DNA of 64,000 bases from Streptomyces sp. KL109B (GCF_030766935.1 NZ_JASERL010000001.1:310001-374000); one strand, 5' to 3'; positions 6,869-15,501 are shown, numbered from the stretch's first letter. Notes: a model not told the origin generated them from the sequence alone. Made by a program: numbers and translations.

Positions 6869-9301
6869 GTGGTGGATCAGCTGACGCAGCACGATCCGAG
6901 GCGGATCGGTCCGTTCGAGGTCCTTGGACGGCTCGGCGCGGGCGGCATGGGTCTGGTCTATCTGGCGCGCTCGGCATCGGGCCGACGCGTGGCGATCAAG
7001 ACGGTGCGGACGGAACTCGCCGAGGACCAGCTGTTCCGGGTCCGATTCACGCGTGAGGTCGAGGCGGCCCGGGCGGTGTCCGGTTTCTACACGGCCGCCG
7101 TCGTCGACGCCGACCCGCGCGCCGCCGTGCCCTGGCTCGCCACCGCGTACGTACCGGCGCCCTCCCTCGAAGAAATAGTGAACGAGACCGGGCCGCTGCC
7201 GGCCCAGGCGGTGCGCTGGCTCGCGGCGGGTGTGGCGGAGGCGTTGCAGTCGATTCACGGCGCGGGCCTTGTGCACCGCGACCTGAAGCCGTCGAACGTG
7301 CTGGTGGTCGAGGACGGCCCGCGCGTCATCGACTTCGGCATCGCGTCCGGGGTCTCCAATACGCGGCTGACCATGACGAACGTCGCCGTGGGCACCCCCG
7401 CGTACATGTCGCCCGAGCAGGCGAAGGACTCGCGGAGCGTCACGGGCGCGAGCGATGTCTTCTCGCTGGGGTCGACCCTCGTCTTCGCGGCGACCGGGCA
7501 CGCGCCGTTCCACGGGGCCAACCCCGTCGAGACCGTGTTCATGCTGCTGAGGGAGGGGCCGGACCTGGAGGGCCTCCCGGAGGAGCTGCGGCCGCTGCTC
7601 GAAGCGTGCATGCAAATGGAAGGGGCCCAGCGGCCTTCGCCCGCCGACCTCCAGGCGCAGCTCGCGCCGCATCTGTTCGGTGCGGGCAGCGACGACAGCG
7701 GGACCGCGTCCGCGTGGCTGCCCGAGCGGTCCGTGGCGCTGATCGAGTCGCGGCGCGGGGGCCGTCCCGCACCGAAGCCGCCGACGAACCGGGCGCCGGG
7801 TACGGGTGCGGCGAACGGTGGCCCGGCTGGTCCGAACGGTGGCCCGGCTGGTCCGAACGGTGGTCCGGGTGGCGCTCCCATTCCGGCGATGCCCTCGCAG
7901 CCGCCCGCCCCGCCGCAGTCCCCGGTCTCCTCCGACGGGTGGCGGCACTCGCCGCAGCCCGTGGGGCAGAGCCTCGTCGCCGACGGGCCCGTGCACCTCG
8001 CCGGGGCGCAGGTGCCGATCGGCCCGGGGCCGCGCGTCGCCGACGCCCGTGCCGCCGCCGTGAAGGCGCCGCCCGCCGAGTCCGGCCTCGCCGGCTCCTG
8101 GTCCCGCGCCAAGCCCGCCGTGAACGGCTCCCACGAACCCGTCGTGCCCGCCCCCTCCGTCGCCGAGGGCGCGGCCGCCTGGCGGCCCTGGCGCTTCCGC
8201 ATGTCGAACGACGTGTGGGGCACGCCCGCCGTGGCGGGCGACCTCGTCTACGTCACGTCGTTCGAGGTGCACGTCCTGGACGTGGCCACCGGGCGGCGCC
8301 GCTTCAAGACCCGCGACGTCGCCTGGTCCATGGCCGTCGCCGACGGCCGCATCCACGCCTCCGACGGCCCCACCCTGTGGGCCCTCGACGCCCGCGACGG
8401 CGCCGACCAGTGGCGCATCCAGACCGACGCCTGGGTGTACGCCCTCCAGGCCGACCGGGGCACCGTCGTCACCGCCACGCGGGGTGGCGGCGTCCAGGCC
8501 CGGGAGGCCGCGAGCGGCGACATCCTGTGGGAGATCACCGGCTGCCAGACCGACTTCGAGGCCGCCGAGGCCGGGCCCGTCCTGCACGAGGGCACGGTCT
8601 ACGTATGGCAGGACGCGCGGCTGCGCGCCCTCGACGCCCGTACGGGGGACGAGCGCTGGTCGTACCCGATCGGCGACGCGGCCTCCTGCGGAGGCGTTCC
8701 GATGCGCCTGACGCCCGCGTCCGACGGCTACGTGTACGTGGCCGCGGGGACGCGGGTGCTGGCGGTGGACGTCGCGTCCGGGCACGTGCGGTGGCACTTC
8801 GAGGCGCCCGCCGTGTTCCTGAGCGCGCCCGCCTTCGCGCCGGGCCCCGCGGTCACGGGTGGCGGCGTCTACCTCGTCGACCACCTCGGCACCGTGTACG
8901 CGCTCGACGCCACGGACGGCCGGGACCGCTGGCGCATCGCCACGGAGGCGCGGCCCTCGTCGGTCGACCCGGTCCTTGTCGCGCAGGGACACGTGCACGT
9001 CGGCAGTGGCCAGGGCCTCTACACGCTCGACGCCGTGACCGGCACCCCGAAGTGGCGCTTCCAGGCGGGCGGCGAGATCGTCGGCGCGCCCGTGGTCGCG
9101 GACGGCCGCATCCACTTCGGCTCCACGGACCACCTCCTCTACACGCTGAAGGCCGACGACGGACGGCTGCGGTGGAAGCTCGCCACGGGCGGCGAGATCA
9201 CGGGGACGCCGGTCGTGCGGGACGGGGTGGTGTACGCGTGCAGCAAGGACCGGTGCGTGTACGCGTTGGACGCGGAGAAGGGGACCGGGACGAGTCGGTA
9301 G
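6869..9301 (+). CDS. AfsK-like Ser/Thr protein kinase with PQQ beta-propeller domain
   Basis: 810 residues from GTG 6869, which gives the AfsK-type N-terminus [20 protein letters not shown], with GGGGAGG 10 nt upstream. The kinase domain has the Gly loop [12 protein letters not shown], Lys44 (VAIK), HRDLKPSN with Asp138, DFG (IDFGIA) and [12 protein letters not shown] Gly/Pro/Asn-rich linker with 21-bp tandem DNA repeats follows. The C-terminal half is a PQQ-type propeller of repeated W....G..G.P.V.DG.VY.G....L.ALDA.TG blades, beginning about residue 440. There is no membrane segment. AfsK-type kinases phosphorylate AfsR and link growth state to secondary metabolism and hyphal branching. No afsR or afsS lies nearby, so it may be one of several AfsK paralogues. 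Confidence 0.93.
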   Translation: MVDQLTQHDPRRIGPFEVLGRLGAGGMGLVYLARSASGRRVAIKTVRTELAEDQLFRVRFTREVEAARAVSGFYTAAVVDADPRAAVPWLATAYVPAPSLEEIVNETGPLPAQAVRWLAAGVAEALQSIHGAGLVHRDLKPSNVLVVEDGPRVIDFGIASGVSNTRLTMTNVAVGTPAYMSPEQAKDSRSVTGASDVFSLGSTLVFAATGHAPFHGANPVETVFMLLREGPDLEGLPEELRPLLEACMQMEGAQRPSPADLQAQLAPHLFGAGSDDSGTASAWLPERSVALIESRRGGRPAPKPPTNRAPGTGAANGGPAGPNGGPAGPNGGPGGAPIPAMPSQPPAPPQSPVSSDGWRHSPQPVGQSLVADGPVHLAGAQVPIGPGPRVADARAAAVKAPPAESGLAGSWSRAKPAVNGSHEPVVPAPSVAEGAAAWRPWRFRMSNDVWGTPAVAGDLVYVTSFEVHVLDVATGRRRFKTRDVAWSMAVADGRIHASDGPTLWALDARDGADQWRIQTDAWVYALQADRGTVVTATRGGGVQAREAASGDILWEITGCQTDFEAAEAGPVLHEGTVYVWQDARLRALDARTGDERWSYPIGDAASCGGVPMRLTPASDGYVYVAAGTRVLAVDVASGHVRWHFEAPAVFLSAPAFAPGPAVTGGGVYLVDHLGTVYALDATDGRDRWRIATEARPSSVDPVLVAQGHVHVGSGQGLYTLDAVTGTPKWRFQAGGEIVGAPVVADGRIHFGSTDHLLYTLKADDGRLRWKLATGGEITGTPVVRDGVVYACSKDRCVYALDAEKGTGTSR
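7814..7875 (+). repeat. 21-bp tandem repeat in kinase linker
   Basis: The unit AACGGTGGCCCGGCTGGTCC(G) starts at 7814, 7835 and 7856 (third copy diverged), encoding NGGPAGP twice and then NGGPGGA. It is a coding minisatellite in the flexible linker between the kinase and propeller domains. Confidence 0.8.
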
Positions 9302-9302
9302 G

Positions 9303-9437
9303 CGTCGGGCCGGTGGACGTCGGGTCGGTGGACGTCGCGGGGCGCTGCCCCGGGCCCCGCTGCTCAATCGCCGCAGGGGCTTGAATTCGGGTCCCGCTGC
9401 TCAATCGCCGCAAGGGCTTGAATTCGGGTCCCACGCC
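9303..9437. repeat. Intergenic repeat cluster (CGCTGCTCAATCGCCGCAGG family, two copies)
   Basis: Two copies of a 37-bp unit start at 9357 and 9394: CCGCTGCTCAATCGCCGC followed by AGGGCTTGAATTCGGGTC. Before them lies a GGGGCGCTGCCCC palindrome and a duplicated GGTGGACGTCG. The same unit appears at 11278 and 32131. The cluster fills the space between the kinase gene and the secreted-protein gene and may act as a terminator or a REP-like element. Confidence 0.75.
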
Positions 9438-9451
9438 GACGATAAGGCCGA

Positions 9452-9457
9452 TAGGGT
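9452..9457 (+). promoter_or_regulatory. -10 hexamer TAGGGT, leaderless start
   Basis: TAGGGT ends 6 nt before the GTG at 9464 of the Asp-rich secreted protein gene. No ribosome binding site intervenes, so a leaderless transcript is likely. Confidence 0.45.
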
Positions 9458-9463
9458 CCCCGC

Positions 9464-10009
9464 GTGATGACACGGGGGCTGAAGTTGACAGCGGTGGCGA
9501 CGTTGGTGGTGGTGGCCCTCACAGGGTTCACCACCGGGCGGAGCCACGGGCATTCCAAGAGCCGTGGCGGCGGTGGGGGCGGGTGCAGCAGCTCGTCGCA
9601 GCGGCACGACTACGACAGCGACGACTACGACAGCGACGACGACTACGACAGCGACGACGACTACGACTACGACGACGGCGGGAGCACCGGGGGCGGGTCG
9701 GACTCGGACGCGGACTCGGCCCCGATCCCGAGTACGTTGCGGGACGCCAAGGTGAAGCTGGTCCGGTGCGCCGACGCGAAGGACACGTACGCGACCGTCG
9801 AGGTCACCAACCCCAACACCGAGCGCGCGACGTTCGTCGTCCAGGCTGCCTTTCTCGACGCGCACGGCGCCAAGCTGACCTCCAGGCGCCACGAGGTCGA
9901 GGTGCGCGGGAAGGCCACGCTGACCACCGCGGTGAACGTCGGCAGCGAGGATCTCGCCGCCAAGGTCGACCACTGCGATGTCGACCCCGAAGCGGTCATC
10001 GCACCCTGA
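9464..10009 (+). CDS. Secreted protein with Asp/Tyr/Ser repeat and C-terminal beta domain
   Basis: 181 residues from GTG 9464 (ATG 9467 also possible). A signal peptide covers MTRGLKLTAVATLVVVALTGF, without a convincing lipobox. A basic Gly/Ser stretch follows, then an acidic repeat built from YDSDD units (residues about 47-66) encoded by 12-15 bp direct repeats. The last 100 residues (VKLVRCADAKDTYATVEVTN to KVDHCDVDPEAV) look like an Ig-like FxLYD-type domain with two cysteines. The acidic repeat could bind Ca2+ or other cations at the cell surface. The function is unknown. Confidence 0.8.
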   Translation: MMTRGLKLTAVATLVVVALTGFTTGRSHGHSKSRGGGGGGCSSSSQRHDYDSDDYDSDDDYDSDDDYDYDDGGSTGGGSDSDADSAPIPSTLRDAKVKLVRCADAKDTYATVEVTNPNTERATFVVQAAFLDAHGAKLTSRRHEVEVRGKATLTTAVNVGSEDLAAKVDHCDVDPEAVIAP

Positions 10010-10772
10010 ACCCTCCTTTTTGAGTGCGGGAGTTGAAGAGTTCCGCCTGGCGCTCCGGCGGCAGGTTGCCCAGTTTGATCAGGTCGGGGGCGTGGGCGAA
10101 GGCGCGGGCCCGGGTGGCCTCGGTGGCCGTCCAGATCGCCTTCACCGTGCCCTGGACGGCCTCCGTCGGGTGCGAGGCGATGGTGGTGGCGCACCGCAGC
10201 GCCGCCTCCAACGCCCCGCCGGGAGCGGTGACTTCGGAGACGAGGCCGGTCTCGTACGCCCGCCGCGCCGACATCCGCTCCGCCGAGCCCATGAGCGCGA
10301 GCCGCGCCACCTCTCCCGGGGGCATCCGCTGGGCGAGGTAGATCGATTCGAAGGCGTTGACCATGCCGTACGTGGTGTGCGGGTCGAAGAAGGTCGCGGT
10401 CTCGTCCGCGATCACGAACTCCGATTCGCCGATGAGGTAGAAGGCGCCGCCGCAGGCCATGCCGCCCACCGCCGCGACGACCGGTTTCCACAGGTCGTTG
10501 GCCTTCGGGCCGACCATGGGCAGCGGATCGTCCGCCGCGTACGGGGAGTTCGGCTGCGGGACGTCCCAGTCGCGGTCGATGCCGGTGCAGAAGGCGCGGT
10601 CGCCGGCGCCGGTGAGGACGATCGCCCGTACGGTGTCGTCGAAGCGGAACTCCCGCCAGGTCGCGGCGAGTTCGGCGACGGTCGCCTGGTCCAGGGCGTT
10701 GTGGCGGTGCGGGCGGTCGAGGGTGACCGTGGCGACGCCCGTGGCCTTGTCGATCTCCGTACGCAGGGTCAT
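9996..10772 (-). CDS. Enoyl-CoA hydratase/isomerase family protein
   Basis: 258 residues. The start is the ATG at 10772, which overlaps the DUF35 gene stop by 4 nt (ATGA); the longer upstream frame is a shadow of that gene. Crotonase fold: VTLDRPHRHNALDQATVAEL, then the oxyanion-hole regions GAGDRAFCTGIDRDWD and AVGGMACGGAFYLIGES. Helices ending LPPERQAELFNSRTQKGGF close the protein. It is the last gene of an operon with the DUF35 and thiolase-like genes and should hydrate or isomerise their common CoA-ester substrate. It converges on the Asp-rich protein gene with a 14-nt tail overlap. Confidence 0.9.
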   Translation of the reverse strand: MTLRTEIDKATGVATVTLDRPHRHNALDQATVAELAATWREFRFDDTVRAIVLTGAGDRAFCTGIDRDWDVPQPNSPYAADDPLPMVGPKANDLWKPVVAAVGGMACGGAFYLIGESEFVIADETATFFDPHTTYGMVNAFESIYLAQRMPPGEVARLALMGSAERMSARRAYETGLVSEVTAPGGALEAALRCATTIASHPTEAVQGTVKAIWTATEATRARAFAHAPDLIKLGNLPPERQAELFNSRTQKGGFRVR

Positions 10773-11227
10773 GAGCGCTCCAGCACCCAGCGCGGCACCG
10801 TCACGCCGTCCACCTCCGCGAACACCACCTGAACCTTCGCGCCGATCTTGAGGCGGCTCGGGTCGACGGAGTTGAGCGGGGCGTCGGCGCTGGTGACCAG
10901 GTTGCCGACGAGGCGGATGCGGGGGGCTTCCGCGAGTTCGACGATGATCGCGTTGTACGGGGCCTGGGCGGCGTACGCCGGGAGCAGGGGCGGGTGCGGG
11001 ATGACGTAGGACCAGATGCGGCCGCGGCCGCTCATCCTGCGCCATTCGCTGTCGAAGGACTGGCAGTGGGGGCAGCAGGGGCGGGGCGGGAAGCGGAGTT
11101 CGCCGCAGTCCGGGTTGGCGCAGGCCTGTATGCGGAGCTCACCGCGGGTGGCGTAGTCCCAGAAGGGGGCGCCGTCGTCGTCGGGGGTGGGGGTGAGGAG
11201 TTGGGAGGTGGTCGTCGCGTCCGCCAT
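10769..11227 (-). CDS. DUF35 Zn-ribbon/OB-fold acyl-CoA-binding protein
   Basis: 152 residues. The N-terminal rubredoxin-like zinc ribbon is seen as CANPDCGELRFPPRPCCPHC (two CxxC-type pairs, residues about 36-55). The OB-fold domain follows (GRIWSYVIPHPPLLPAYAAQ, later GAKVQVVFAEVDGVTVPRW). DUF35 proteins form obligate complexes with thiolase-fold partners, or with MaoC-like hydratases in sterol side-chain degradation, where they bind the CoA ester. It lies between the thiolase-like gene upstream and the coupled enoyl-CoA hydratase downstream, which fits that role. Confidence 0.9.
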   Translation of the reverse strand: MADATTTSQLLTPTPDDDGAPFWDYATRGELRIQACANPDCGELRFPPRPCCPHCQSFDSEWRRMSGRGRIWSYVIPHPPLLPAYAAQAPYNAIIVELAEAPRIRLVGNLVTSADAPLNSVDPSRLKIGAKVQVVFAEVDGVTVPRWVLERS

Positions 11228-11256
11228 GACTCTTTCCTTCGGTCAAGAGTGGTTGC

Positions 11257-11309
11257 GGTCCGGGGCGCTGCCCCGGACCCCGCTGCTCAATCGCCGCAGG
11301 GGCTTGAAT
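11257..11309. repeat. Hairpin plus CGCTGCTCAATCGCCGCAGG repeat
   Basis: GGTCCGGGGC (11257-11266) and GCCCCGGACC (11270-11279) form a perfect 10-bp stem with a 3-nt loop, directly followed by a copy of the dispersed CGCTGCTCAATCGCCGCAGG repeat (from 11281). It lies between the thiolase-like and DUF35 genes of the same operon, so it may process or attenuate the operon transcript. Confidence 0.75.
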
Positions 11310-11312
11310 TTC

Positions 11313-12464
11313 TCAACCTGCACGTAGCAACAGCGCCGAAGTGGGTACCCCCTCGCCCGCCGTCACCAGGCACGTCTCCGCGTTCGGGACCTGTGCCGTG
11401 CTGATGCCCCGGAGTTGTTTCACGCCCTCGTTGATGAGGTTGAAGCCGTGCACGTACGCCTCGGAGAGGCCGCCGCCGCCCGTGTTGATGGGGAGCCGGC
11501 CGCCGATTTCGAGGGCGCCGCCCTCCGTGAACGCCGCGCCTTCGCCGCGCCCGCAGAAGCCGTAGCCCTCAAGGGAGAGCGGGATGAGCGGGGTGAACGC
11601 GTCGTAGATCTGGGCGACGTCGACGTCCTCGGGTGTGACGTCCGCGTTCTTCCAGAGGTGGCGGGCCGCCGTCCAGGCCGGGCCCGTCAGCGGGTCGTCG
11701 TTCCAGTAGTTGACCATGCCGTGGTGCTGGGCGGGCAGGCCCTGCGCCGCCGAGTGCACGTAGACCGGCTTCTGGCGGCAGTCGCGGGCGCGCTCGGCGG
11801 AGACGATGACGCAGGCCAACGCGCCGTCCGTTTCGAGGCAGTTGTCGAAGAGGCAGAGCGGTTCGCTGATCCAGCGCGAGGTCATGTAGCTGTCGCGGGT
11901 CATGGGGCGCTCGTACATCATCGCGGCCGGATTCTGGTTGGCCCGGTTGCGGCAGGCGAGCGCGACGTTGAAGAGGTGGTCGCGGGTCGCGCCGTACTCG
12001 TGCATGTAGCGGCGGGCCAGCATGCCGATCTCGTCGGCCGGGCGGAGCAGTCCGTAGGGGCGGGTCCACTGGGCGGGGGTGGGGAGTTGAACGGCCGTGT
12101 TCTTCCAGGGGCGGGGCCCCGAGCCGCGCTTCCTGGAGCGCCAGGCGATGCCGACGCTCGCCTGGCCCGTCGCTATCGCGGCGACGAGGTGCGCGACCGT
12201 CGCGCACGAACCACCGCCCCCGTAACCGACCTTGGAGAAGAAGGTGACGTCGCCGGCGCCGATGGCCTTGGCCACCTCGACCTCGTCCGTCTCCTCCATC
12301 GTGTAGGAGGCGAAGGCGTCCACCTCGGACGGGGATATCCCCGCGTCGTCGAGCGCGTCGATGATCGCCCGGCACGCCAAGGTCTTCTCGGATTCCGGGA
12401 GTTGCTTGGCGAAGGCCGTCTGTCCGATGCCGACGATGGCCGTCGCGTCCTTGAGTCCCGACAT
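11313..12464 (-). CDS. Thiolase-fold lipid-transfer protein
   Basis: About 383 residues. The ATG at 12464 is preferred over GTG 12470 because GGGGG is 7-11 nt before it. Family blocks: TAIVGIGQTAFAKQLPESEK, VGYGGGGSCATVAHLVAAIA, EIGMLARRYMHEYGATRDHL, VAQIYDAFTPLIPLSLEGYG and INTGGGGLSEAYVHGFNLI. The GGGSCAT segment retains a cysteine, unlike the paralogue at 2017-3186. It heads the operon with the DUF35 protein and enoyl-CoA hydratase genes, and two CTGAC-type operators lie just upstream. Likely a thiolase or aldolase subunit for a steroid-like or branched CoA ester. Confidence 0.9.
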   Translation of the reverse strand: MSGLKDATAIVGIGQTAFAKQLPESEKTLACRAIIDALDDAGISPSEVDAFASYTMEETDEVEVAKAIGAGDVTFFSKVGYGGGGSCATVAHLVAAIATGQASVGIAWRSRKRGSGPRPWKNTAVQLPTPAQWTRPYGLLRPADEIGMLARRYMHEYGATRDHLFNVALACRNRANQNPAAMMYERPMTRDSYMTSRWISEPLCLFDNCLETDGALACVIVSAERARDCRQKPVYVHSAAQGLPAQHHGMVNYWNDDPLTGPAWTAARHLWKNADVTPEDVDVAQIYDAFTPLIPLSLEGYGFCGRGEGAAFTEGGALEIGGRLPINTGGGGLSEAYVHGFNLINEGVKQLRGISTAQVPNAETCLVTAGEGVPTSALLLRAG

Positions 12465-12495
12465 GGGCACGCCCCCAATACGTGAATCCCGTCTG

Positions 12496-12510
12496 CTGAC
12501 AGCGCGTCAG
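12496..12510. promoter_or_regulatory. TetR-type operator copy C
   Basis: CTGACAGCGCGTCAG, a near-perfect inverted repeat of the same 15-bp layout as the sites at 3256 and 5786, 31 bp upstream of the lipid-transfer gene. Together with copy D it fills the divergent promoter region to the FadD-like gene; the two sites are 27 bp apart. Confidence 0.7.
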
Positions 12511-12522
12511 GCTACAGCTAAT

Positions 12523-12537
12523 CTGACGGATAGTCAG
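12523..12537. promoter_or_regulatory. TetR-type operator copy D
   Basis: CTGACGGATAGTCAG with perfect 5-bp arms (CTGAC/GTCAG), 25 bp before the FadD-like ATG. It is the best-conserved of the four copies and the simplest search seed for further regulon members. Confidence 0.72.
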
Positions 12538-12562
12538 CTACGGCGTTGTGGGAGGTCGTTCG

Positions 12563-14131
12563 ATGCGTACGGATGCCGAGTGGGGAACGGTCCCGGAGCT
12601 GGTGCGGGACGCGGCCGAACGGTACGGCGAGCACGAGGCCGTCGTCGAGGGCCGCACCCGGATCTCGTACGCCGAACTCGGCGAACGTGTCGAACGGGCC
12701 GCCGCGGCGTGCATGGCGGCGGGGGTGGAGACCGGCGACCGGGTCGCGATCTGGGCTCCGAACACGCTGGACTGGATCGTCTCGGCGCTCGGCGCGGTGA
12801 GCGCGGGAGCCGTCCTCGTACCGCTCAACACCCGCTTCAAGGGCGCCGAGGCCGCCGATATCCTCGCCCGCTCGCGGGCCCGGCTCCTCTTCGTCACGGG
12901 GACGTTCCTCGGGACCTCGTACGTCGCTTCGCTGCGCCGCGCGCAGGAGGCGGGGGCCGAACTCCCGCACCTGGAAGAGGTGGTGGTGTTCGCGGACAGC
13001 GCGCCGGACGCGCCCGGGTACCGGACCTGGAAGGAGTTCCTCGCGGGCGGCGACAAGGTCGGCGCGGGGGAGGTGCGTGCGCGGTCGGCGGGCGTCACCT
13101 CGTCCGACCCCTCGGACATCATCTTCACGTCCGGTACGACGGGGCGGCCCAAGGGCGCGGTCATCACCCACGCCCAGACCCTGCGCGGCTACGAGATCTG
13201 GTCCGAGCTCGCGGGCCTGCGCGAGGGCGACCGCTATCTGATCGTGAACCCGTTCTTCCACACGTTCGGCTACAAGGCGGGCGTCCTCGCCTGCCTGATG
13301 CGGGGCGCGACGATGATCCCGCAGCCCGTCTTCAACGTGGACACGGCCCTCGCGAACATCGCGTCCGAGCGCATCTCGGTCCTGCCGGGCCCGCCCACCC
13401 TGCACCAGTCCCTCCTCGACCACCCCTCCCGCGACAGCCACGACCTGTCGGCGCTGCGGCTCGTCGTCACCGGCGCGGCGGTCGTGCCGTTGCGGCTGGT
13501 GGAGCGGTTGCGCGGGGAGCTGGGCGTGGACACCGTCCTGACCGCGTACGGGCTTTCGGAGGCGAGCGGCATCGTGTCGATGTGCCGCCGCGGCGACCCG
13601 GCCGAGCTGATCGCGGCGACGTCGGGGCGGGCGATCCCCGGCACGGAGGTCCGCGTCGATTCGGCCGGTCCCGGCGAGCCCGGCGAGGTCATGGTCCGCG
13701 GCTTCAACGTCATGCGCGAGTACTTCGAGGACCCGGCCGCCACCGCGGAGGCCGTCACGGCGGACGGCTGGCTGCACACCGGCGACGTCGGCGTCCTGGA
13801 CGAGCAGGGCTATCTGCGGATCACCGACCGCATCAAGGACATGTTCATCGTCGGCGGCTTCAACGCCTACCCCGCCGAGATAGAGCAACTGCTGGGCCTG
13901 CACCCCGAGGTCGCCGACGTCGCCGTGGTCGGGGTGCCCGACGGGCGGCTCGGCGAGGTCGGGAAGGCGTATGTGGTGCGCAGGCCGGGGGCCACGGTGA
14001 CCGCCGACGACCTGATGGCGTGGTCGCGCCGCGAGATGGCGAACTACAAGGTGCCGAGGGAGGTCACGTTCGTGGGCGACCTGCCGCGCAACGCGAGCGG
14101 GAAGGTGGTGAAGGGGGAGCTGCGCCGGTAG
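12563..14131 (+). CDS. FadD3-like AMP-forming acyl-CoA synthetase
   Basis: About 522 residues from ATG 12563, which has GGGAGG 7 nt upstream; the GTG at 12548 is inside that binding site. The AMP-binding P-loop is FTSGTTGRPKGAV. Further motifs are NPFFHTFGYKAGVLACLMRG, TAYGLSEASG, the GWLHTGDVG core and the C-terminal RNASGKVVKGELRR lysine motif. The block NPFFHTFGYKAGxLACL with VLPGPPTLHQSLLDHP closely recalls mycobacterial FadD3, the ligase for a sterol-derived propionate. Streptomyces homologues are also annotated as 4-coumarate/cinnamate:CoA ligases. It would activate the acid degraded by the neighbouring CoA-ester enzymes. Confidence 0.9.
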   Translation: MRTDAEWGTVPELVRDAAERYGEHEAVVEGRTRISYAELGERVERAAAACMAAGVETGDRVAIWAPNTLDWIVSALGAVSAGAVLVPLNTRFKGAEAADILARSRARLLFVTGTFLGTSYVASLRRAQEAGAELPHLEEVVVFADSAPDAPGYRTWKEFLAGGDKVGAGEVRARSAGVTSSDPSDIIFTSGTTGRPKGAVITHAQTLRGYEIWSELAGLREGDRYLIVNPFFHTFGYKAGVLACLMRGATMIPQPVFNVDTALANIASERISVLPGPPTLHQSLLDHPSRDSHDLSALRLVVTGAAVVPLRLVERLRGELGVDTVLTAYGLSEASGIVSMCRRGDPAELIAATSGRAIPGTEVRVDSAGPGEPGEVMVRGFNVMREYFEDPAATAEAVTADGWLHTGDVGVLDEQGYLRITDRIKDMFIVGGFNAYPAEIEQLLGLHPEVADVAVVGVPDGRLGEVGKAYVVRRPGATVTADDLMAWSRREMANYKVPREVTFVGDLPRNASGKVVKGELRR

Positions 14132-14188
14132 GGCGCGGGCAGGACGGGTACGGCCGGAGGGGCCGGGAGGGCTGTCAGGGGCGTCGGT

Positions 14189-14194
14189 TACACT
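14189..14194 (+). promoter_or_regulatory. -10 hexamer TACACT, probable leaderless start
   Basis: TACACT ends 8 nt before the ATG at 14203 of the LysE-type exporter gene, and no ribosome binding site is visible in between. Confidence 0.45.
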
Positions 14195-14202
14195 GGCATT
14201 CC

Positions 14203-14844
14203 ATGGCAATAAGCACCGCACTCTGGTCCTTCGCCCTGGTCGTAGGGCTGCTGACTCTCACTCCCGGTCTCGACACCGCCCTCATCCTGCGCACCTCCGC
14301 CGTCGGCCGCCGCCGGCGGGCCTGGGGCGTCGTCCTCGGCATTCAGACGGGCACCCTGCTGTGGGGCGCCCTCACCTCGCTCGGCGTGACGGCGCTGCTG
14401 ACCGCGTCCCACATCGCGTACGAGATCCTGCGCTGGGCCGGCGCCGCGTACCTGGTGTGGATGGGCGCGCGGATGCTGCGCGACACGTTCCGGCGCCGGG
14501 GCGCGGAGGACGTCCAGGAGGACGACGCCTTCGCGCGGGCCCCGGACTCGATGCTCGGCGGCTGGCGGCAGGGCACGCTCACCAATCTGCTCAACCCGAA
14601 GATGGGCGCCTTCTACGTGGCGATGCTGCCGCAGTTCATTCCGCCCGGCACCGGCCACTTCGGGATGGGGCTCGCGCTGACGGGCGTCCACATCGCGCTC
14701 GGCCTGGTGTGGGCGAGCGTGCTGATCGGCTGCGCCCGGCTGCTGCGCGGCTGGCTCAGCAGGCCGCGGGCGCGGCGGGTGCTCGACCGGGTGACCGGGA
14801 CGGTCGTGGCCGCGTTCGGGGTGCGGCTGGCGTTCGGCGACTGA
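14203..14844 (+). CDS. LysE/RhtB-family amino acid exporter
   Basis: 213 residues with about six hydrophobic segments. The N-terminus ALWSFALVVGLLTLTPGLDT contains the family motif TPG.(D/N)T. A further family motif is TNLLNPKMGAFYVAMLPQFI, which precedes the third membrane block. Members export amino acids or homoserine-type metabolites across the cytoplasmic membrane. It stands alone after the acyl-CoA ligase gene, and its specificity cannot be read from sequence. Confidence 0.9.
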   Translation: MAISTALWSFALVVGLLTLTPGLDTALILRTSAVGRRRRAWGVVLGIQTGTLLWGALTSLGVTALLTASHIAYEILRWAGAAYLVWMGARMLRDTFRRRGAEDVQEDDAFARAPDSMLGGWRQGTLTNLLNPKMGAFYVAMLPQFIPPGTGHFGMGLALTGVHIALGLVWASVLIGCARLLRGWLSRPRARRVLDRVTGTVVAAFGVRLAFGD

Positions 14845-14859
14845 GGCCCCTCCGCCGGG

Positions 14860-15501
14860 TCAGTGCGCCGGCACGTCGACGACGACGTCGGCCCGGGTCC
14901 GGCCGGAGGCCACGCGGCGGGCGTTCGCCTCGTCGGAGCGCAGCACCCACGCGCGGGCGTGGGCGGGGGACTTGCCGAACTCGACGTGCCGGGCGATCAG
15001 CCGGCGCACGCGGGTCTCGTCGTCCAGGTCCACCCACCACACCTCGTCGAGGAGCGGGCGGACGGCCGTCGACCACGGTTCCTCGTCGAGGAGCAGGTAG
15101 TTGCCTTCAGTGACGACCAGGGGCGTGGTGGGGGAGATGGGCAGGGCGCCGGCCAGGGGCTGCTCCAAGTCCCGTTCGAAGGACGGGGCGTAGACCGTCT
15201 CGTGCGGGTTCGGGGTACGGAGGCGGGCGAGCAGGGCCGCGTATCCGTACGTGTCGAAGGTGTCCGGCGCGCCCTTGCGGTCGGCGCGGCCGAGGCGGGC
15301 GAGTTCCGCGTCGGCCAGGTGGAATCCGTCCATCGGGACGAGGACCGCCAGGCCGTCCAGGGCGCGGACCAGGGTTTCGGCGAGGGTGGTCTTGCCCGCG
15401 CCGGGCGGGCCCGCGATACCGAGGACGCGCCGGGGGCCCTGGCGGGTGGCCAGGGCCCTTGCGCGGGTGGCGAGTTCGGCGGCTTCGGCTGCGTGCGGCA
15501 T
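14860..15501 (-). CDS. P-loop nucleoside/nucleotide kinase family protein
   Basis: 213 residues. Walker A is GIAGPPGAGKTTLAE (about residues 28-42). PMDGFHLADAELARLGRADR, TFDTYGYAALLARL and VTEGNYLLLDEEPW are motifs of the uridine kinase/PRK-like family (E. coli YggC, yeast Yfh7). An arginine-rich lid (RVRRLIARHVEFGKSPAHAR) follows. The substrate is unknown; sugar or nucleoside phosphorylation is the family inference. It converges on the LysE gene with a 15-nt gap and lies upstream of nothing obviously related. Confidence 0.87.
   Translation of the reverse strand: MPHAAEAAELATRARALATRQGPRRVLGIAGPPGAGKTTLAETLVRALDGLAVLVPMDGFHLADAELARLGRADRKGAPDTFDTYGYAALLARLRTPNPHETVYAPSFERDLEQPLAGALPISPTTPLVVTEGNYLLLDEEPWSTAVRPLLDEVWWVDLDDETRVRRLIARHVEFGKSPAHARAWVLRSDEANARRVASGRTRADVVVDVPAH

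Noticed and set aside
12361..14202. Very long plus-strand frame joining the FadD-like region to the LysE gene.
   Set aside because: It is the alternate frame of the ligase gene. The LysE protein starts at the ATG at 14203 with a -10 element, and the upstream part is Arg/Gly-rich shadow.
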